DNA of 64,000 nt, from assembly GCA_021730785.1 (NCBI GenBank), contig JAKFWF010000067.1:1-64000 (forward strand). The letters run 5' to 3'. Of the stretch, positions 42,665 to 52,662 are shown in pieces (position 1 is the first letter of the stretch; every line of letters starts with the position of its first letter). Under the pieces are notes generated by a model, which was not told the DNA's origin, did not search any database, and saw only the letters and a program-made list of their open reading frames with translations. Source of the DNA: Hyphomicrobiaceae bacterium. GTDB lineage: Bacteria > Pseudomonadota > Alphaproteobacteria > Rhizobiales > Hyphomicrobiaceae. A program made the position numbers and the translations under genes.

Positions 42665-42997
42665 ATGTCATCGTTCAAACGAGTGGTTTCAGGTCTCCTT
42701 GGTTCCTTCGCTCTCGTATCTCTACTGACCCCTGCCGACGCACTCACCGTCACCAACCGCGATGATAAGGAGCACAAACTCACGGTCATCGAGGGCGAAT
42801 TGAAGAAAGATCACGTGCTCAAGGCCGCCGGTGTTCTCGAAAATCTGTGCATAAAGGGCTGCGTCGTCCGACTGAACGATAGCGAGAACGACGAGTATGA
42901 ACTGGACGGTACCGAGGTCGTTTCCATCGAGGACGGCTATCTGTACTACGACGAGCAGCCGGAGGCGCCGCCGGGCGCCGCGCCAAAGCCGCAATAG
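42665..42997 (+). CDS. Secreted hypothetical protein, 110 aa
   Basis: N-terminal signal MSSFKRVVSGLLGSFALVSLLTPADA; acidic C-terminus. Confidence 0.65.
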   Translation: MSSFKRVVSGLLGSFALVSLLTPADALTVTNRDDKEHKLTVIEGELKKDHVLKAAGVLENLCIKGCVVRLNDSENDEYELDGTEVVSIEDGYLYYDEQPEAPPGAAPKPQ

Positions 42998-43149
42998 TCG
43001 GCATCGATCTCCATCGAGCGCCTCGGACTTTTGTTCCCGACCCACTTGAGGGGTGCGGGCTCATTGCGTTTGCGCCGCGCGGGTTGTGGCACTAAAGCTC
43101 CCGTTGCAGAACCACCTGCAGCGACGAGGCGCGGAGGAAGCAAACGCAA

Positions 43150-45165
43150 ATGAACAAGAAAACCGCACCCAAGGGCGACATGGGGCAGGCCGGCATGGCC
43201 AATGCGGTCCGTGCCCTTGCCATGGATGCCGTGGAAGCCGCCAAGTCCGGTCATCCCGGCATGCCGATGGGCATGGCCGACGTCGCAACCGTGCTGTTCG
43301 GCGAGGTCATGCGCTATGACGCCTCCGATCCCGCCTGGCCCAACCGCGACCGCTTCATCCTGTCCGCTGGCCACGGTTCCATGCTGCTCTATGCGCTCCT
43401 CCATCTGACCGGCACCCCCGGCATGGACCTCGCGCAGCTGATGAAGTTCCGCCAGCTCGGCGCGAAGACCGCTGGCCATCCCGAGTTCGGCCATGCCGCC
43501 GGCATCGAGACGACCACGGGTCCGCTTGGCCAAGGCATCGCCAATGCGGTCGGATTTGCGCTGGCCGAACGGATCTGGAACGCCCGCCTCGGGAGCGATG
43601 TCATCGAGCATCGCACCTATTGCATCGCCGGCGACGGCTGCCTGATGGAGGGGATCAGCCACGAGGCGATCGGGCTCGCCGGCCATCTCGGCCTTGGGCG
43701 CCTGATCGTGCTGTTCGACGACAACGGCATCTCGATCGACGGTCCGACCAACTTATCCACATCGGAAAATCACATCGAGCGGTTCAAGGCCGCGGGCTGG
43801 AACACGCTGTCGGTCGATGGCCATGACCCGGTCGCAATCAAGGCTGCCCTCGGCGCTGCTCATGGCGACACGTCAAAGCCGTGGCTGATCGCCTGCAAGA
43901 CGGTAATCGGCATCGGCGCGCCAAAGAAACAGGGGACGGCCGGTGCGCACGGCTCGCCGCTTGGGCCCGACGAGATCAAGGGCACCCGAGAGGCATTGGG
44001 TTGGCCCCATGCGCCGTTCGTCATTCCAGCCGCCATCGCGTCCGCCTGGCGCGCGGCCGGTGCTCGTGGTGCCGCAGAGCGTAAGGCGTGGGCTGAGCGC
44101 TGGGCCAAGGTCGATGCGCAGGCGCGTGCGCGCTTCGCCGATCCGCTGGGGGGCGATGGTCGCCAGCTGCTGGTGGCGGCCATCAAGGCGGCGAAGACCA
44201 CATTTGCCGCCGACACGGCCAAGCGGGCAACACGCAACTGGTCCGAACTGACGCTGGATAAGATCACGGTCGCCCTGCCGGCGCTTGTCGGCGGCTCGGC
44301 CGACTTGACGGGGTCGAACAACACCAGGGCCAAGGGCCAGGCCGTCATCAAGCGCGACGATTTCGCCGGCACCTACATCCATTATGGCATTCGCGAGCAC
44401 GGCATGGCGGCCGCCATGAACGGCATGGCGCTGTATGGCGGCTTGGTGCCCTATGGTGGCACCTTCCTGGTTTTTACCGACTATTGCCGCCCGGCGATCC
44501 GCCTGTCGGCGTTGATGCGGCAGCGCGTGATCTACGTCATGACGCACGACAGCATCGGGCTCGGTGAAGATGGGCCGACGCACCAGCCGGTCGAGCATCT
44601 GGCGTCGCTGCGCTGCATGCCGAACCTGCAGGTGTTCCGCCCGGCCGACGCGCAGGAAACCGCCGAGTGCTGGGAATTGGCAGTGCTGTCGCAGCAGACG
44701 CCGTCGATCTTGGCGCTGTCGCGGCAGGCGGTGGCGAACTTGCGGATGGCGGCATCGTCCGAAAACTTGTCCGCGCAGGGTGGCTACGTCCTGCGTGCGC
44801 CCACTGCCAAGCGCGACGTGACGCTGATCGCCACGGGCACGGAAGTGGGGCTCGCAGTCGATGCCGTCGAAGTGCTGGCGAAGGCAGGTATCCATGCCGC
44901 CGTCGTGTCGCTGCCGTCGTTCGAATTGTTCCGCAAGCAGCCGGCGAGTTACCGCGAAGACGTGCTCGGAGTTGCACCCCGCATTGCCATCGAGGCTGCG
45001 GTGATGCAGGGCTGGCAGGAATGGTTGCGGCCGGCCGATCGCTTCATGGGACTGTCCGACTTCGGTGCGTCGGCTCCGGCGCCTGAGCTTTATGCGCACT
45101 TCGGACTGACGGTCGAGGCGATCGCCGCCACCGCAACCGCATTGGCTGGGGCCAAGCCGAAGTAG
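43150..45165 (+). CDS. tkt: Transketolase
   Basis: [74 protein letters not shown]. Confidence 0.98.
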   Translation: MNKKTAPKGDMGQAGMANAVRALAMDAVEAAKSGHPGMPMGMADVATVLFGEVMRYDASDPAWPNRDRFILSAGHGSMLLYALLHLTGTPGMDLAQLMKFRQLGAKTAGHPEFGHAAGIETTTGPLGQGIANAVGFALAERIWNARLGSDVIEHRTYCIAGDGCLMEGISHEAIGLAGHLGLGRLIVLFDDNGISIDGPTNLSTSENHIERFKAAGWNTLSVDGHDPVAIKAALGAAHGDTSKPWLIACKTVIGIGAPKKQGTAGAHGSPLGPDEIKGTREALGWPHAPFVIPAAIASAWRAAGARGAAERKAWAERWAKVDAQARARFADPLGGDGRQLLVAAIKAAKTTFAADTAKRATRNWSELTLDKITVALPALVGGSADLTGSNNTRAKGQAVIKRDDFAGTYIHYGIREHGMAAAMNGMALYGGLVPYGGTFLVFTDYCRPAIRLSALMRQRVIYVMTHDSIGLGEDGPTHQPVEHLASLRCMPNLQVFRPADAQETAECWELAVLSQQTPSILALSRQAVANLRMAASSENLSAQGGYVLRAPTAKRDVTLIATGTEVGLAVDAVEVLAKAGIHAAVVSLPSFELFRKQPASYREDVLGVAPRIAIEAAVMQGWQEWLRPADRFMGLSDFGASAPAPELYAHFGLTVEAIAATATALAGAKPK

Positions 45166-45191
45166 CTGGCGCTCTTGATGCGGGACTTCGC

Positions 45192-45809
45192 ATGGCTAAG
45201 AAAACCGCAGGTCCGGAGATCGAGCGGCTGATCCAGCTGCTGTCGCGCCTGCCGGGGCTTGGGCCACGGTCGGGTCGTAAGGCGGCGCTGGCACTGCTCA
45301 AGCGGCGGCAGGATCTGCTGGTGCCGCTCGCACAGGCATTGGCCAACGCTGCCGACAAGCTGATCGAATGCCCCACCTGCGGCAACATCGATACCACGAC
45401 GCCGTGCACCATCTGCCAGGACCAGCGGCGCGATGGCAGCCTCATCGTCGTGGTGGAAGAGATCGGCGATCTGTGGGCGCTGGAGCGGGCCGGCGTCATC
45501 AATGGACGCTATCATGTGCTGGGCGGTCACCTGTCGCCGCTCGATGGGGTCGGGCCTGAGCGGCTCAATATCGCCAGTCTATTGACGCGAGCGGCATCGG
45601 GCGAAGTGAAGGAAATCCTGCTCGCCCTCAACGCCACCGTCGAGGGTCAATCGACCGCACACTACGTGATGGAGCAACTGGAAGCGGTGACGCTGGCTGA
45701 GCCGCTGGTGGTGTCACGCTTGGCGCAAGGCGTGCCGGTCGGCGGCGAACTCGACTATCTGGACGAAGGCACGCTGGCGGCCGCCATCAAATCGCGCCGC
45801 AAGATTTGA
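45192..45809 (+). CDS. recR: Recombination protein RecR
   Basis: [60 protein letters not shown]. Confidence 0.97.
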   Translation: MAKKTAGPEIERLIQLLSRLPGLGPRSGRKAALALLKRRQDLLVPLAQALANAADKLIECPTCGNIDTTTPCTICQDQRRDGSLIVVVEEIGDLWALERAGVINGRYHVLGGHLSPLDGVGPERLNIASLLTRAASGEVKEILLALNATVEGQSTAHYVMEQLEAVTLAEPLVVSRLAQGVPVGGELDYLDEGTLAAAIKSRRKI

Positions 45810-45834
45810 CACCGGATGGGCGGAACCTGGCTCT

Positions 45835-47046
45835 CTACCGCCGCAGCCGGTCGAGCAGTTCGGCGGTTGGATAGCTGTCGGCAGCCATGCCGAATTTCAC
45901 CTGTGCGGCCTTGACCGCGGCCCGCGTGCCGGCGCCGAGCTTGCCGTCGGGCTCGCCAGCCGGGAAGCCGCGCCGGGTGAGCAGCGACTGCAGTTCGATC
46001 ATCTGAGTGGCGGCAAGCACCGGGATCGGTCCCTTGCCACGGTTCATGGCCGGCGCGCCCGTGATGCGCGTTGCGAGGTAGGCGGCCGTCACGGCATAAG
46101 TCAGCGACTGGTTCCATTTAAGGTAGATCTGGAAGTTGGGGTGGACGAGGAAGGCCGGCCCGCTGCGTCCCATCATCAGCACGAGGGAAGCTGGCGGACT
46201 GTCGGCTGGCAGCGGCCGACCGTCGGCGAGGGTCACGCCCCATTTCGTCCATTGTCCGGCCGGATGCTGGATCGCCAGATCCGCCTGCTCCCAGGGGAGC
46301 GCCGCCGGCACGCGAACCTCCTGCAGCCACGGCACGCCTGGCGCCCACCCCAGGCTCTTGATGAAGGCCGCCGTCGAGCCGATTACGTCGGCGGGGCTCT
46401 TCAGCAGATTGCGTTTGCCATCGCCGTCCCAGTCGAGCGCATGGTTGAAATAATGGGTGGGCAGGAACTGCGTCTGGCCCAGTTCGCCGGCCCACGAGCC
46501 GATCATTTCGGCGGCTTCCAGGTCACCGCGGTCGATGATCTTGAGGGCCGCCAAAAGTTCGGCACGGAACAACTCGCTGCGCCGGCAGTCGTAGGCGAGC
46601 GATGCGAGCGAACGCAGCACGGGTTTGTTGCCCATGCCCGATCCGAAGTCGCTCTCAAGCGCCCAGAACGCGGTGATGACGGCCGCCGGCACGCCGAAGT
46701 CCTTCTCGGCGCGGGCAAACAGCGCCTTGTGTTTTGCCACCTGCGCGATGCCGTTTTGCAGGCGCCCGCGCGAGGCGAGCTTGTCGGAAAACTCGAGGAA
46801 GCTTTGCGCGAAAAACTTCTGCCCGCGATCGGTCCAGATGATGTTCTGGTCGAGGGTGAGGTAAGGCGCTGCCGCTGCCATGGTGCGCGCGGTGATGCCC
46901 TGGGCGGCTGCTTCCCGCTTGAAGCCATCGAGCCAGCGGTTGAAATCGCCCGTGTTCTTGCAGGCCGTCGTGGTCTGCGCCACGGCGGTCGCGCACATCA
47001 TCAGTGTCGCGAACGCGAACAACGCCGTGCCGATGTTCCTACGCAT
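45835..47046 (-). CDS. Lytic murein transglycosylase (MltB-like) with C-terminal peptidoglycan-binding domain
   Basis: ITAFWALESDFGSGMGNKPVLRSLASLAYDCRRSELFRAELLAALKII; QTQFLPTHYFNHALDWDGDGKRNL; LQSLLTRRGFPAGEPDGKLGAGTRAAVKAAQ. Confidence 0.92.
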   Translation of the reverse strand: MRRNIGTALFAFATLMMCATAVAQTTTACKNTGDFNRWLDGFKREAAAQGITARTMAAAAPYLTLDQNIIWTDRGQKFFAQSFLEFSDKLASRGRLQNGIAQVAKHKALFARAEKDFGVPAAVITAFWALESDFGSGMGNKPVLRSLASLAYDCRRSELFRAELLAALKIIDRGDLEAAEMIGSWAGELGQTQFLPTHYFNHALDWDGDGKRNLLKSPADVIGSTAAFIKSLGWAPGVPWLQEVRVPAALPWEQADLAIQHPAGQWTKWGVTLADGRPLPADSPPASLVLMMGRSGPAFLVHPNFQIYLKWNQSLTYAVTAAYLATRITGAPAMNRGKGPIPVLAATQMIELQSLLTRRGFPAGEPDGKLGAGTRAAVKAAQVKFGMAADSYPTAELLDRLRR

Positions 47047-47163
47047 GATGCTGTACCCGTCGATATTGCAGAAGCGTTCTCACTGCCGCTCCAGAAACGC
47101 AATGGCAAGTGCCCGTCAAGCGCCGAACCGGGCACGGCACCTATGTGACGTGGGGGTGGCGAT

Positions 47164-48456
47164 TCAGACGACGACAGGCCGTGTCTGGACGTTGCTGTGG
47201 CCAAACACACGGGCGTAGCGGTCGACGGCGGCGCGGGGGCCGACCGCCTTGCTCATGTTGTCCGACAGCTTGACGGCCGGGTGCCCGTTGGCGGCCACCA
47301 CCTTGCACACGATCGAGAACGGATCGAGGCCGCCGCCCGGCACGAGGCCACGGAAATCGTTGGTCAGCAGCGTGCCCCAGCCGAAGCCGACGCGGATGCG
47401 GCCGGCGAAGTGACGGTGGATCGCCTCGATCGTCTCGACGTCGAGGCCATCCGAGAAGATCGCGAGCTTGGTCGAGGGGTCCTGCCCCCGCGCCTTCCAC
47501 CAGTTGATGGCGATTTCCCCGGCGAGCAGCGGATCGCCACTGTCGATGCGGATGCCGGTCCACTGGGCGAGCCAGTCGGGGGCCCGTTCGAGGAAGCCTT
47601 GCGTGCCGTAGGTGTCGGGCAAGATGATGCGCAGGTTGCCTTCGTAGTCCTGCTGCCAGTCGGCGAGCACCCGGTAGGGCGCCTCGGCGAGGGCGGCATC
47701 GTCCTCGGCAAGTGCGGCATAGACCATCGGCAGCTCGTGTGCGTTGGTGCCGATCGCCTCGACCTCGCGGCGCGCCGCAATGAGGCAGTTGGAGGTGCCC
47801 AGGAAGGCCTGGCCCAACCCTTCGTGCATGGCCTGCACGCACCAGTCCTGCCACAGGAACCCGTGCCGCCGTCGCGTGCCGAAGTCGGCGATGCGCAGGT
47901 TATCAAGGCGCCGCAGCCGCTCGATCTTTTCCCACACGCGCGTCATGGCGCGGGCGTACAGCACCTGCAGCTCGAACTTGCCGAGGCCGCGCAGCACCGC
48001 GCGCGAGCGCAACTCCATGATCACGGCCAGCGCCGGGATCTCCCACATCGTGGTCTCAATCCAGTTGCCGGCAAACACCAGTTCGAACTGCTCGCCCTGG
48101 CGTTCCAGGTGATAGTCGGGGAAGCGGAAGTTCTCGAGCCACGCCATGAAATCGGGCGCAAACATCTGCCGCTTGCCATAGAACGTGTTGCCGCGCAGCC
48201 AGGTGCTCTCACCGCGGGTCAGCTTGAGGCTGCGGATGTGGTCGAGCTGTTCGCGCAGTTCGCCGATGTCGATCAGCTTGGCGATCGGCACATGGGTTGC
48301 GCGGTTGATGATGCCGAACGTCACCTGCGTGCGCGACAGGCGGCGAAAGATCGTCTGCGCCATCAGCAACTTGTAGAAGTCGGTGTCGATCACCGAGCGC
48401 ACGATCGGATCGATCTTCCAAGTGTGATTGTAGACGCGGGCGGCGAGATCGGTCAC
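47164..48456 (-). CDS. pncB: Nicotinate phosphoribosyltransferase
   Basis: DTDFYKLLMAQTIF; FGTRRRHGFLWQDW; GTSNCLIAARRE; HELPMVYAAL; GIRIDSGDPLLAGEIAINWW; likely GTG start at 48456, though the ORF stays open to 48696. Confidence 0.94.
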   Translation of the reverse strand: MTDLAARVYNHTWKIDPIVRSVIDTDFYKLLMAQTIFRRLSRTQVTFGIINRATHVPIAKLIDIGELREQLDHIRSLKLTRGESTWLRGNTFYGKRQMFAPDFMAWLENFRFPDYHLERQGEQFELVFAGNWIETTMWEIPALAVIMELRSRAVLRGLGKFELQVLYARAMTRVWEKIERLRRLDNLRIADFGTRRRHGFLWQDWCVQAMHEGLGQAFLGTSNCLIAARREVEAIGTNAHELPMVYAALAEDDAALAEAPYRVLADWQQDYEGNLRIILPDTYGTQGFLERAPDWLAQWTGIRIDSGDPLLAGEIAINWWKARGQDPSTKLAIFSDGLDVETIEAIHRHFAGRIRVGFGWGTLLTNDFRGLVPGGGLDPFSIVCKVVAANGHPAVKLSDNMSKAVGPRAAVDRYARVFGHSNVQTRPVVV

Positions 48457-48554
48457 GGGGGCGAGGCTCCTGGCGGCGCTGCTCGGAGGAAGTGCGTCGC
48501 AAGGTGCCGAGCGTAAGGCGGGATTGGCTGATGGGGAAGGGGGCGAAGGGGGGC

Positions 48555-48615
48555 AGTAGGCAGTAGGGAGTAGGGAGTAGGGAGTAGGGAGTAGGGAGTA
48601 GGGAGTAGGGAGTAG
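48555..48615. repeat. Heptanucleotide tandem repeat (AGTAGGG)n, about 8.7 units
   Basis: One AGTAGGC unit, seven AGTAGGG units at 48562-48610, then partial AGTAG. Confidence 0.95.
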
Positions 48616-48739
48616 CACAGGCGCGTAGGGCCCAAACATCCGCTTGTGTCTTGCGCCGATGCACCCAGCGAACGGATAGTACGTGCGTGCACCCACGGTG
48701 CATCCGCATGACTACGGGGCCAACGGGCCACTCAAACGA

Positions 48740-48765
48740 AAACAGCCGCCCAGGGGCGGCTGTTT
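48740..48765. terminator. Stem-loop terminator downstream of porin 1
   Basis: AAACAGCCGCC-CAGG-GGCGGCTGTTT, 11-bp perfect stem with A/T ends. Confidence 0.85.
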
Positions 48766-48792
48766 CCTAAATCGCGGAGCAGATCAGGATCA

Positions 48793-50205
48793 TCAGAAGC
48801 GGATGATCGCACCGGCCACCACTGCGTCGAAGGCGTTACCGGTTGCCCGGACCTTGCCGTTCTGGCCGCCGGTGGCGCTCGTCGTCACGTCGGCATCGAC
48901 GTGGAAGTAGGTGACATACAGGTCGAGGGCTGCAGCCGAAACTTCCTGGTTGAAGCCAACGCCGAACTCGCGGATGCCAGCGTCAGAGACGAAGCCTCCG
49001 GCACCCAAAGCAGCGAAGCCACCTCCTGCGGCTGCGCTGGAGCGAGCACCACCACCGATTGCAGCACCGGTCGATGCCGCCACGTACTGCGCGAACACCG
49101 TGCTCTTGCCGATGCCGAACCAGTTGCGTTCGATACCACCCTGCACGAACCAGTGGCTGTCCTCACTGCGGAACTTGCCGCCGGCCGGATTGCTGACCGC
49201 AAAGTTACTCCGGTTGTTGTCCTGTGCACGTCCATAGGAGCCGGTCAGGAACAAACCGGTTGGAACGTGAAAGACGCTGGCGGAAAGGCCAAGATCATTG
49301 CAATCCACCGATGATTCGGTAGTAGCAGGATTCCCGTTACCACCGACGTTGGCGCAAGCAGCAGCACCGGCCGTGTTCTGTGAGCGATTTTCCTGGTAGC
49401 CGACGCCAGCCGCGAAGCGGAAGCCGGAGAACTCACCCGCATAGCGGATCGCCACATCCCACTGCTCTTCGTCGCCCCAGGCTCCGGTGAACGTGAAGCC
49501 TGCCCAGGTCGGAGATACGTACTTGATGACGTTGTTACGGTCACCTTCACCAGCGTTGAAGTTGCCGCTGCGAATGCTCGAGTGGGTCACGTTCGTCAGT
49601 GCACCCGTGGCATTGCGCAAACGGAAGCCGCCGAGGTAGTTGCTGCCGTCGTTGCCACCGGCGATCACGTTGGCAAGGCTGATTTCCGTGATGCCATCGG
49701 TCGCGGTCGAGGTGTTACCGACCCAAACGCGGCCGTAGGTCTTGCTGTCGAGCCACCAAGCGCTGTGGCGGATGTCGAACGAGTTGTTGCCGTTACTGCT
49801 AGTGATGGCAGAACCAGAGGCAGAAAGCTGGCTGCGGTTGCCGGAGTTGGCGTAACGCACGCCGATCTCGAGCAGGTAGCCGGCCGACCAGTCGGCATTG
49901 ATCTTGGCGTCGCCGACAAAACGGAAGCGGGTGCGGCCGAAGTTGTTCGACGTAACGTAAGCGTTGCGCTCACGACCGTCATCCCAGTACAGGACCGACT
50001 CGTTGACCTGGCCAGAAACGGTCAACCTGACTTTGCGGTTGCCTTTGCGGGCGGACGTCGCCTCGAGTTCAGCAACCCTCTCTTCGAGATCTGCGCAGCA
50101 ATTACCGCCGAGATCAGCTGCCTGGGCAGCAACGCCACCCGCCAAAATACCGGCCGCAGCGACCAGTGCGAAGCGGCTGGCTGACTTAATGAGTCCCCCG
50201 TTCAT
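48793..50205 (-). CDS. Porin (alphaproteobacterial type), paralog 1
   Basis: Signal plus ADLGGNCCADLEERVAELEATSARKGNRKVRLTVSGQVNESVLYWDDG; C-terminal GAIIRF. Confidence 0.92.
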   Translation of the reverse strand: MNGGLIKSASRFALVAAAGILAGGVAAQAADLGGNCCADLEERVAELEATSARKGNRKVRLTVSGQVNESVLYWDDGRERNAYVTSNNFGRTRFRFVGDAKINADWSAGYLLEIGVRYANSGNRSQLSASGSAITSSNGNNSFDIRHSAWWLDSKTYGRVWVGNTSTATDGITEISLANVIAGGNDGSNYLGGFRLRNATGALTNVTHSSIRSGNFNAGEGDRNNVIKYVSPTWAGFTFTGAWGDEEQWDVAIRYAGEFSGFRFAAGVGYQENRSQNTAGAAACANVGGNGNPATTESSVDCNDLGLSASVFHVPTGLFLTGSYGRAQDNNRSNFAVSNPAGGKFRSEDSHWFVQGGIERNWFGIGKSTVFAQYVAASTGAAIGGGARSSAAAGGGFAALGAGGFVSDAGIREFGVGFNQEVSAAALDLYVTYFHVDADVTTSATGGQNGKVRATGNAFDAVVAGAIIRF

Positions 50206-50584
50206 ATGAACATCTCCGATGGACTGACACTACTGGGTACCCAACCACCATTGATTGGAACGCCAACATAGTACTTTTTTGCCTGATCGACTGGCCCGAG
50301 GGGTTTTGCACCCCCTTGACTGCCATCCTTGGCTGTCGCGAAGGTACCGCAAGCGTTGATGAAACGTAAACAGGGAACTCTCGTTGTGTGGTTTTTAGCC
50401 CTTGTTTGGTGATAAATACGCCACGTTTGAACTTGAGTCGGTACATTTCGGGCACTCGGCCTGCACGATGGTGCGCACAAAAAATAGGCAGTTGATTCAA
50501 TCCCCTAGGTCTCGCGTGACCATTTCCGATCCGCTCGCTTCCTTGGTGAGAGCACGTTTACCATCACCGGGCCGTGGGGCAAAA

Positions 50585-50612
50585 AAAGAGGCCGCATTGC
50601 TGCGACCTCTTT
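50585..50612. terminator. Stem-loop terminator downstream of porin 2
   Basis: AAAGAGGCCGCA-TTGC-TGCGACCTCTTT with one mismatch and flanking A-tract. Confidence 0.75.
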
Positions 50613-50635
50613 CTCATGCACTCAAGACTGGGAGA

Positions 50636-52027
50636 TCAGAAGCGGATGATGGCGCCCGCGATGACCGAGTCGAAGGATCGGATGTTGGCATCCACAGCGC
50701 CGGTGCGACCGCCGCCAACACTGTACTGCACGTCGATGTCGCTGTGCAGGTAGTTGACGTAGATGTCCATGGCAGCCGCCGAGATCTCCTGGGTAACGCC
50801 GAAGCCGAACTCACTGCCCTGTGCACCGGCAAGGAAAGTGCCAGGACCTGCCCCGGTCAAACCAGTTGCTGCAACTCGTGCGCCGTTGAAGATCGAGGCG
50901 CCCGTGTCAGAATTGATGTACTGGCCGTGCAGGGTGGTCTTGCCGAAGCCGAACCAGTTCTGCTCGATACCACCCTGGATGAACCAGTGGCTGTCCTCGT
51001 TGCGTGCGGTCGCAGCCAAATTGCGACGATTGTTGTCCTGCAGACGGCCCCACGAGCCGTTCACGAACAAGCCAGTCTTGACGTGCAAGATGCTGGCAGA
51101 CAGGCCGATGGTATTGCAATCCGAGGTCGACTCGGTGGCACTGACGACGCCGCCTGGGCCAGCATTGGTGCAACCGCCGTTACCGGCGCCGAAGCTCGTG
51201 TAGATCTCCTGGTAACCGACGCCGCCAGCAAGGCGGAAGCCCGAGAATTCACCGGCGTAACGCAGCGCCACATCCCACTGATCGTCACTGCCCCAGGCTG
51301 CGGAGAATGTGAAGCCAGCGAATACGGGAGCGACATACTTGACAGTGTTGGCGCGGTCACCCTCGCCGACGTTGCCGTTGAGGCTGCCCGATTTCAAGTT
51401 GGCGCGGGTCGCTGACGCGAGTGTGCCGTTGGCGTTGCGCAGGAAGAAGCCACCCGACTGGCGAGTCGGATCGTTCTCGAGGTTGATGTTGTTCGACAGC
51501 TTGATCTGGGTGATGCTGTCGGCGGCCGTCGACGTATTGCCGACCCAAACGCGACCAAAAGTCTTGCTGTCGAGGTACCAGGCGCTGTGCCGGATGTCGA
51601 TCACGTTAGCAGCGTTGCTGGCGACGACGGAAGAGCCCGAAGCCGACGATTGGGTGCGTGTGCGCGAGTCGGCGTAACGGAGACCAAACTCAAGCAGGTA
51701 GCCAGCTGACCAGTCGGCGTTGATCTTGGCGTCGCCGACGAAGCGAAAGCGCGTGCGTGAGTTGTTGTTCGACACGACATACGCGTTGGTCTCGCGGCCG
51801 TCATCCCAGAACAGGACGGCTTCGTTAATGTGGCCCGACACGGTCAGTTTGACCTTGCGATTGCCCTTGCGCGCCGTGGTGGATTCGAGTTCGGCAACCC
51901 GCTCTTCGAGGTCTGCGCAGCAGTTACCGCCGAGGTCAGCTGCACGAGCAGCAACGCCGCCTGCCATGAGGCCAGCCACAGCGACGAGCGCGAAGCTGCT
52001 GGCTGATTTGAAGAGGTTTTCGGTCAT
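50636..52027 (-). CDS. Porin (alphaproteobacterial type), paralog 2
   Basis: ADLGGNCCADLEERVAELESTTARKGNRKVKLTVSGHINEAVLFWDDG; C-terminal GAIIRF; near-colinear with paralog 1. Confidence 0.92.
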   Translation of the reverse strand: MTENLFKSASSFALVAVAGLMAGGVAARAADLGGNCCADLEERVAELESTTARKGNRKVKLTVSGHINEAVLFWDDGRETNAYVVSNNNSRTRFRFVGDAKINADWSAGYLLEFGLRYADSRTRTQSSASGSSVVASNAANVIDIRHSAWYLDSKTFGRVWVGNTSTAADSITQIKLSNNINLENDPTRQSGGFFLRNANGTLASATRANLKSGSLNGNVGEGDRANTVKYVAPVFAGFTFSAAWGSDDQWDVALRYAGEFSGFRLAGGVGYQEIYTSFGAGNGGCTNAGPGGVVSATESTSDCNTIGLSASILHVKTGLFVNGSWGRLQDNNRRNLAATARNEDSHWFIQGGIEQNWFGFGKTTLHGQYINSDTGASIFNGARVAATGLTGAGPGTFLAGAQGSEFGFGVTQEISAAAMDIYVNYLHSDIDVQYSVGGGRTGAVDANIRSFDSVIAGAIIRF

Positions 52028-52662
52028 ACAAGCATCTCCGTTGCACTGAATCTGCTGGCGAACCACCCACCATTGGCTGGTTCGCCGTAATTGATCGCCA
52101 CCGCCTGGTCGACTTCTCTCGGGATCATCGATCCAGACGACTCTCGTGCCTTGGCTAACCGTTTCTTAACCCATGATCAGCCGCCACGTAAGCCGGCGTA
52201 GCGATGGTTGTGTGATTTGGGCGCTCGGCTTGTGGCGGCCGTGCAACGCTCGGTTTCTGCCGGCATATGGATGTTTGTAGTCATTTTTATCTGCTGAGTG
52301 GTCTGGAGGCACTCTGCTGCATTAGTAATCATTACTATAATAAGACAATGGTTGGTCAGCAAAAACAGCAGGTTGCGAGATCTTCTCCGTGAACGCCGAG
52401 GGCGCCGACAACCACTGGGTCGGGACTGCAAAACGCCTTCGATGCTGCCTCATTAACCTCATCGGAGACGGGCAAGTCACAGGAAGATTTGAGAGCTCAC
52501 GACTTGATGACGTTTTGTTGATCGAATGCTTGTCCACACGATTCCAGCAGTTTTGACAGTGCGCAGATCCCAAACCAGAGGGCGGACTGCTGTTGGGCGC
52601 CATGAATCGCCACAGGCGGTGAAACAGACCCGCCCTGTCGCCTGGCCTGCTTTCACTCTCGT

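Noticed and set aside
43873-45099. 408-aa minus-strand ORF opposite tkt
   Set aside because: Shadow ORF; composition typical of reverse-complemented GC-rich coding sequence.
47197-48516. 439-aa plus-strand ORF opposite pncB
   Set aside because: Shadow ORF over a clear nicotinate phosphoribosyltransferase.
48555-48615. CRISPR-like array
   Set aside because: Units are contiguous 7-mers without spacers, and there are no cas genes.
48453-48731. ORFs encoding YSLLPTPYSLLPTP repeats
   Set aside because: The same peptide appears in all three minus frames because 3 x 7 bp = 21 bp; product of the heptamer array rather than a selected protein.
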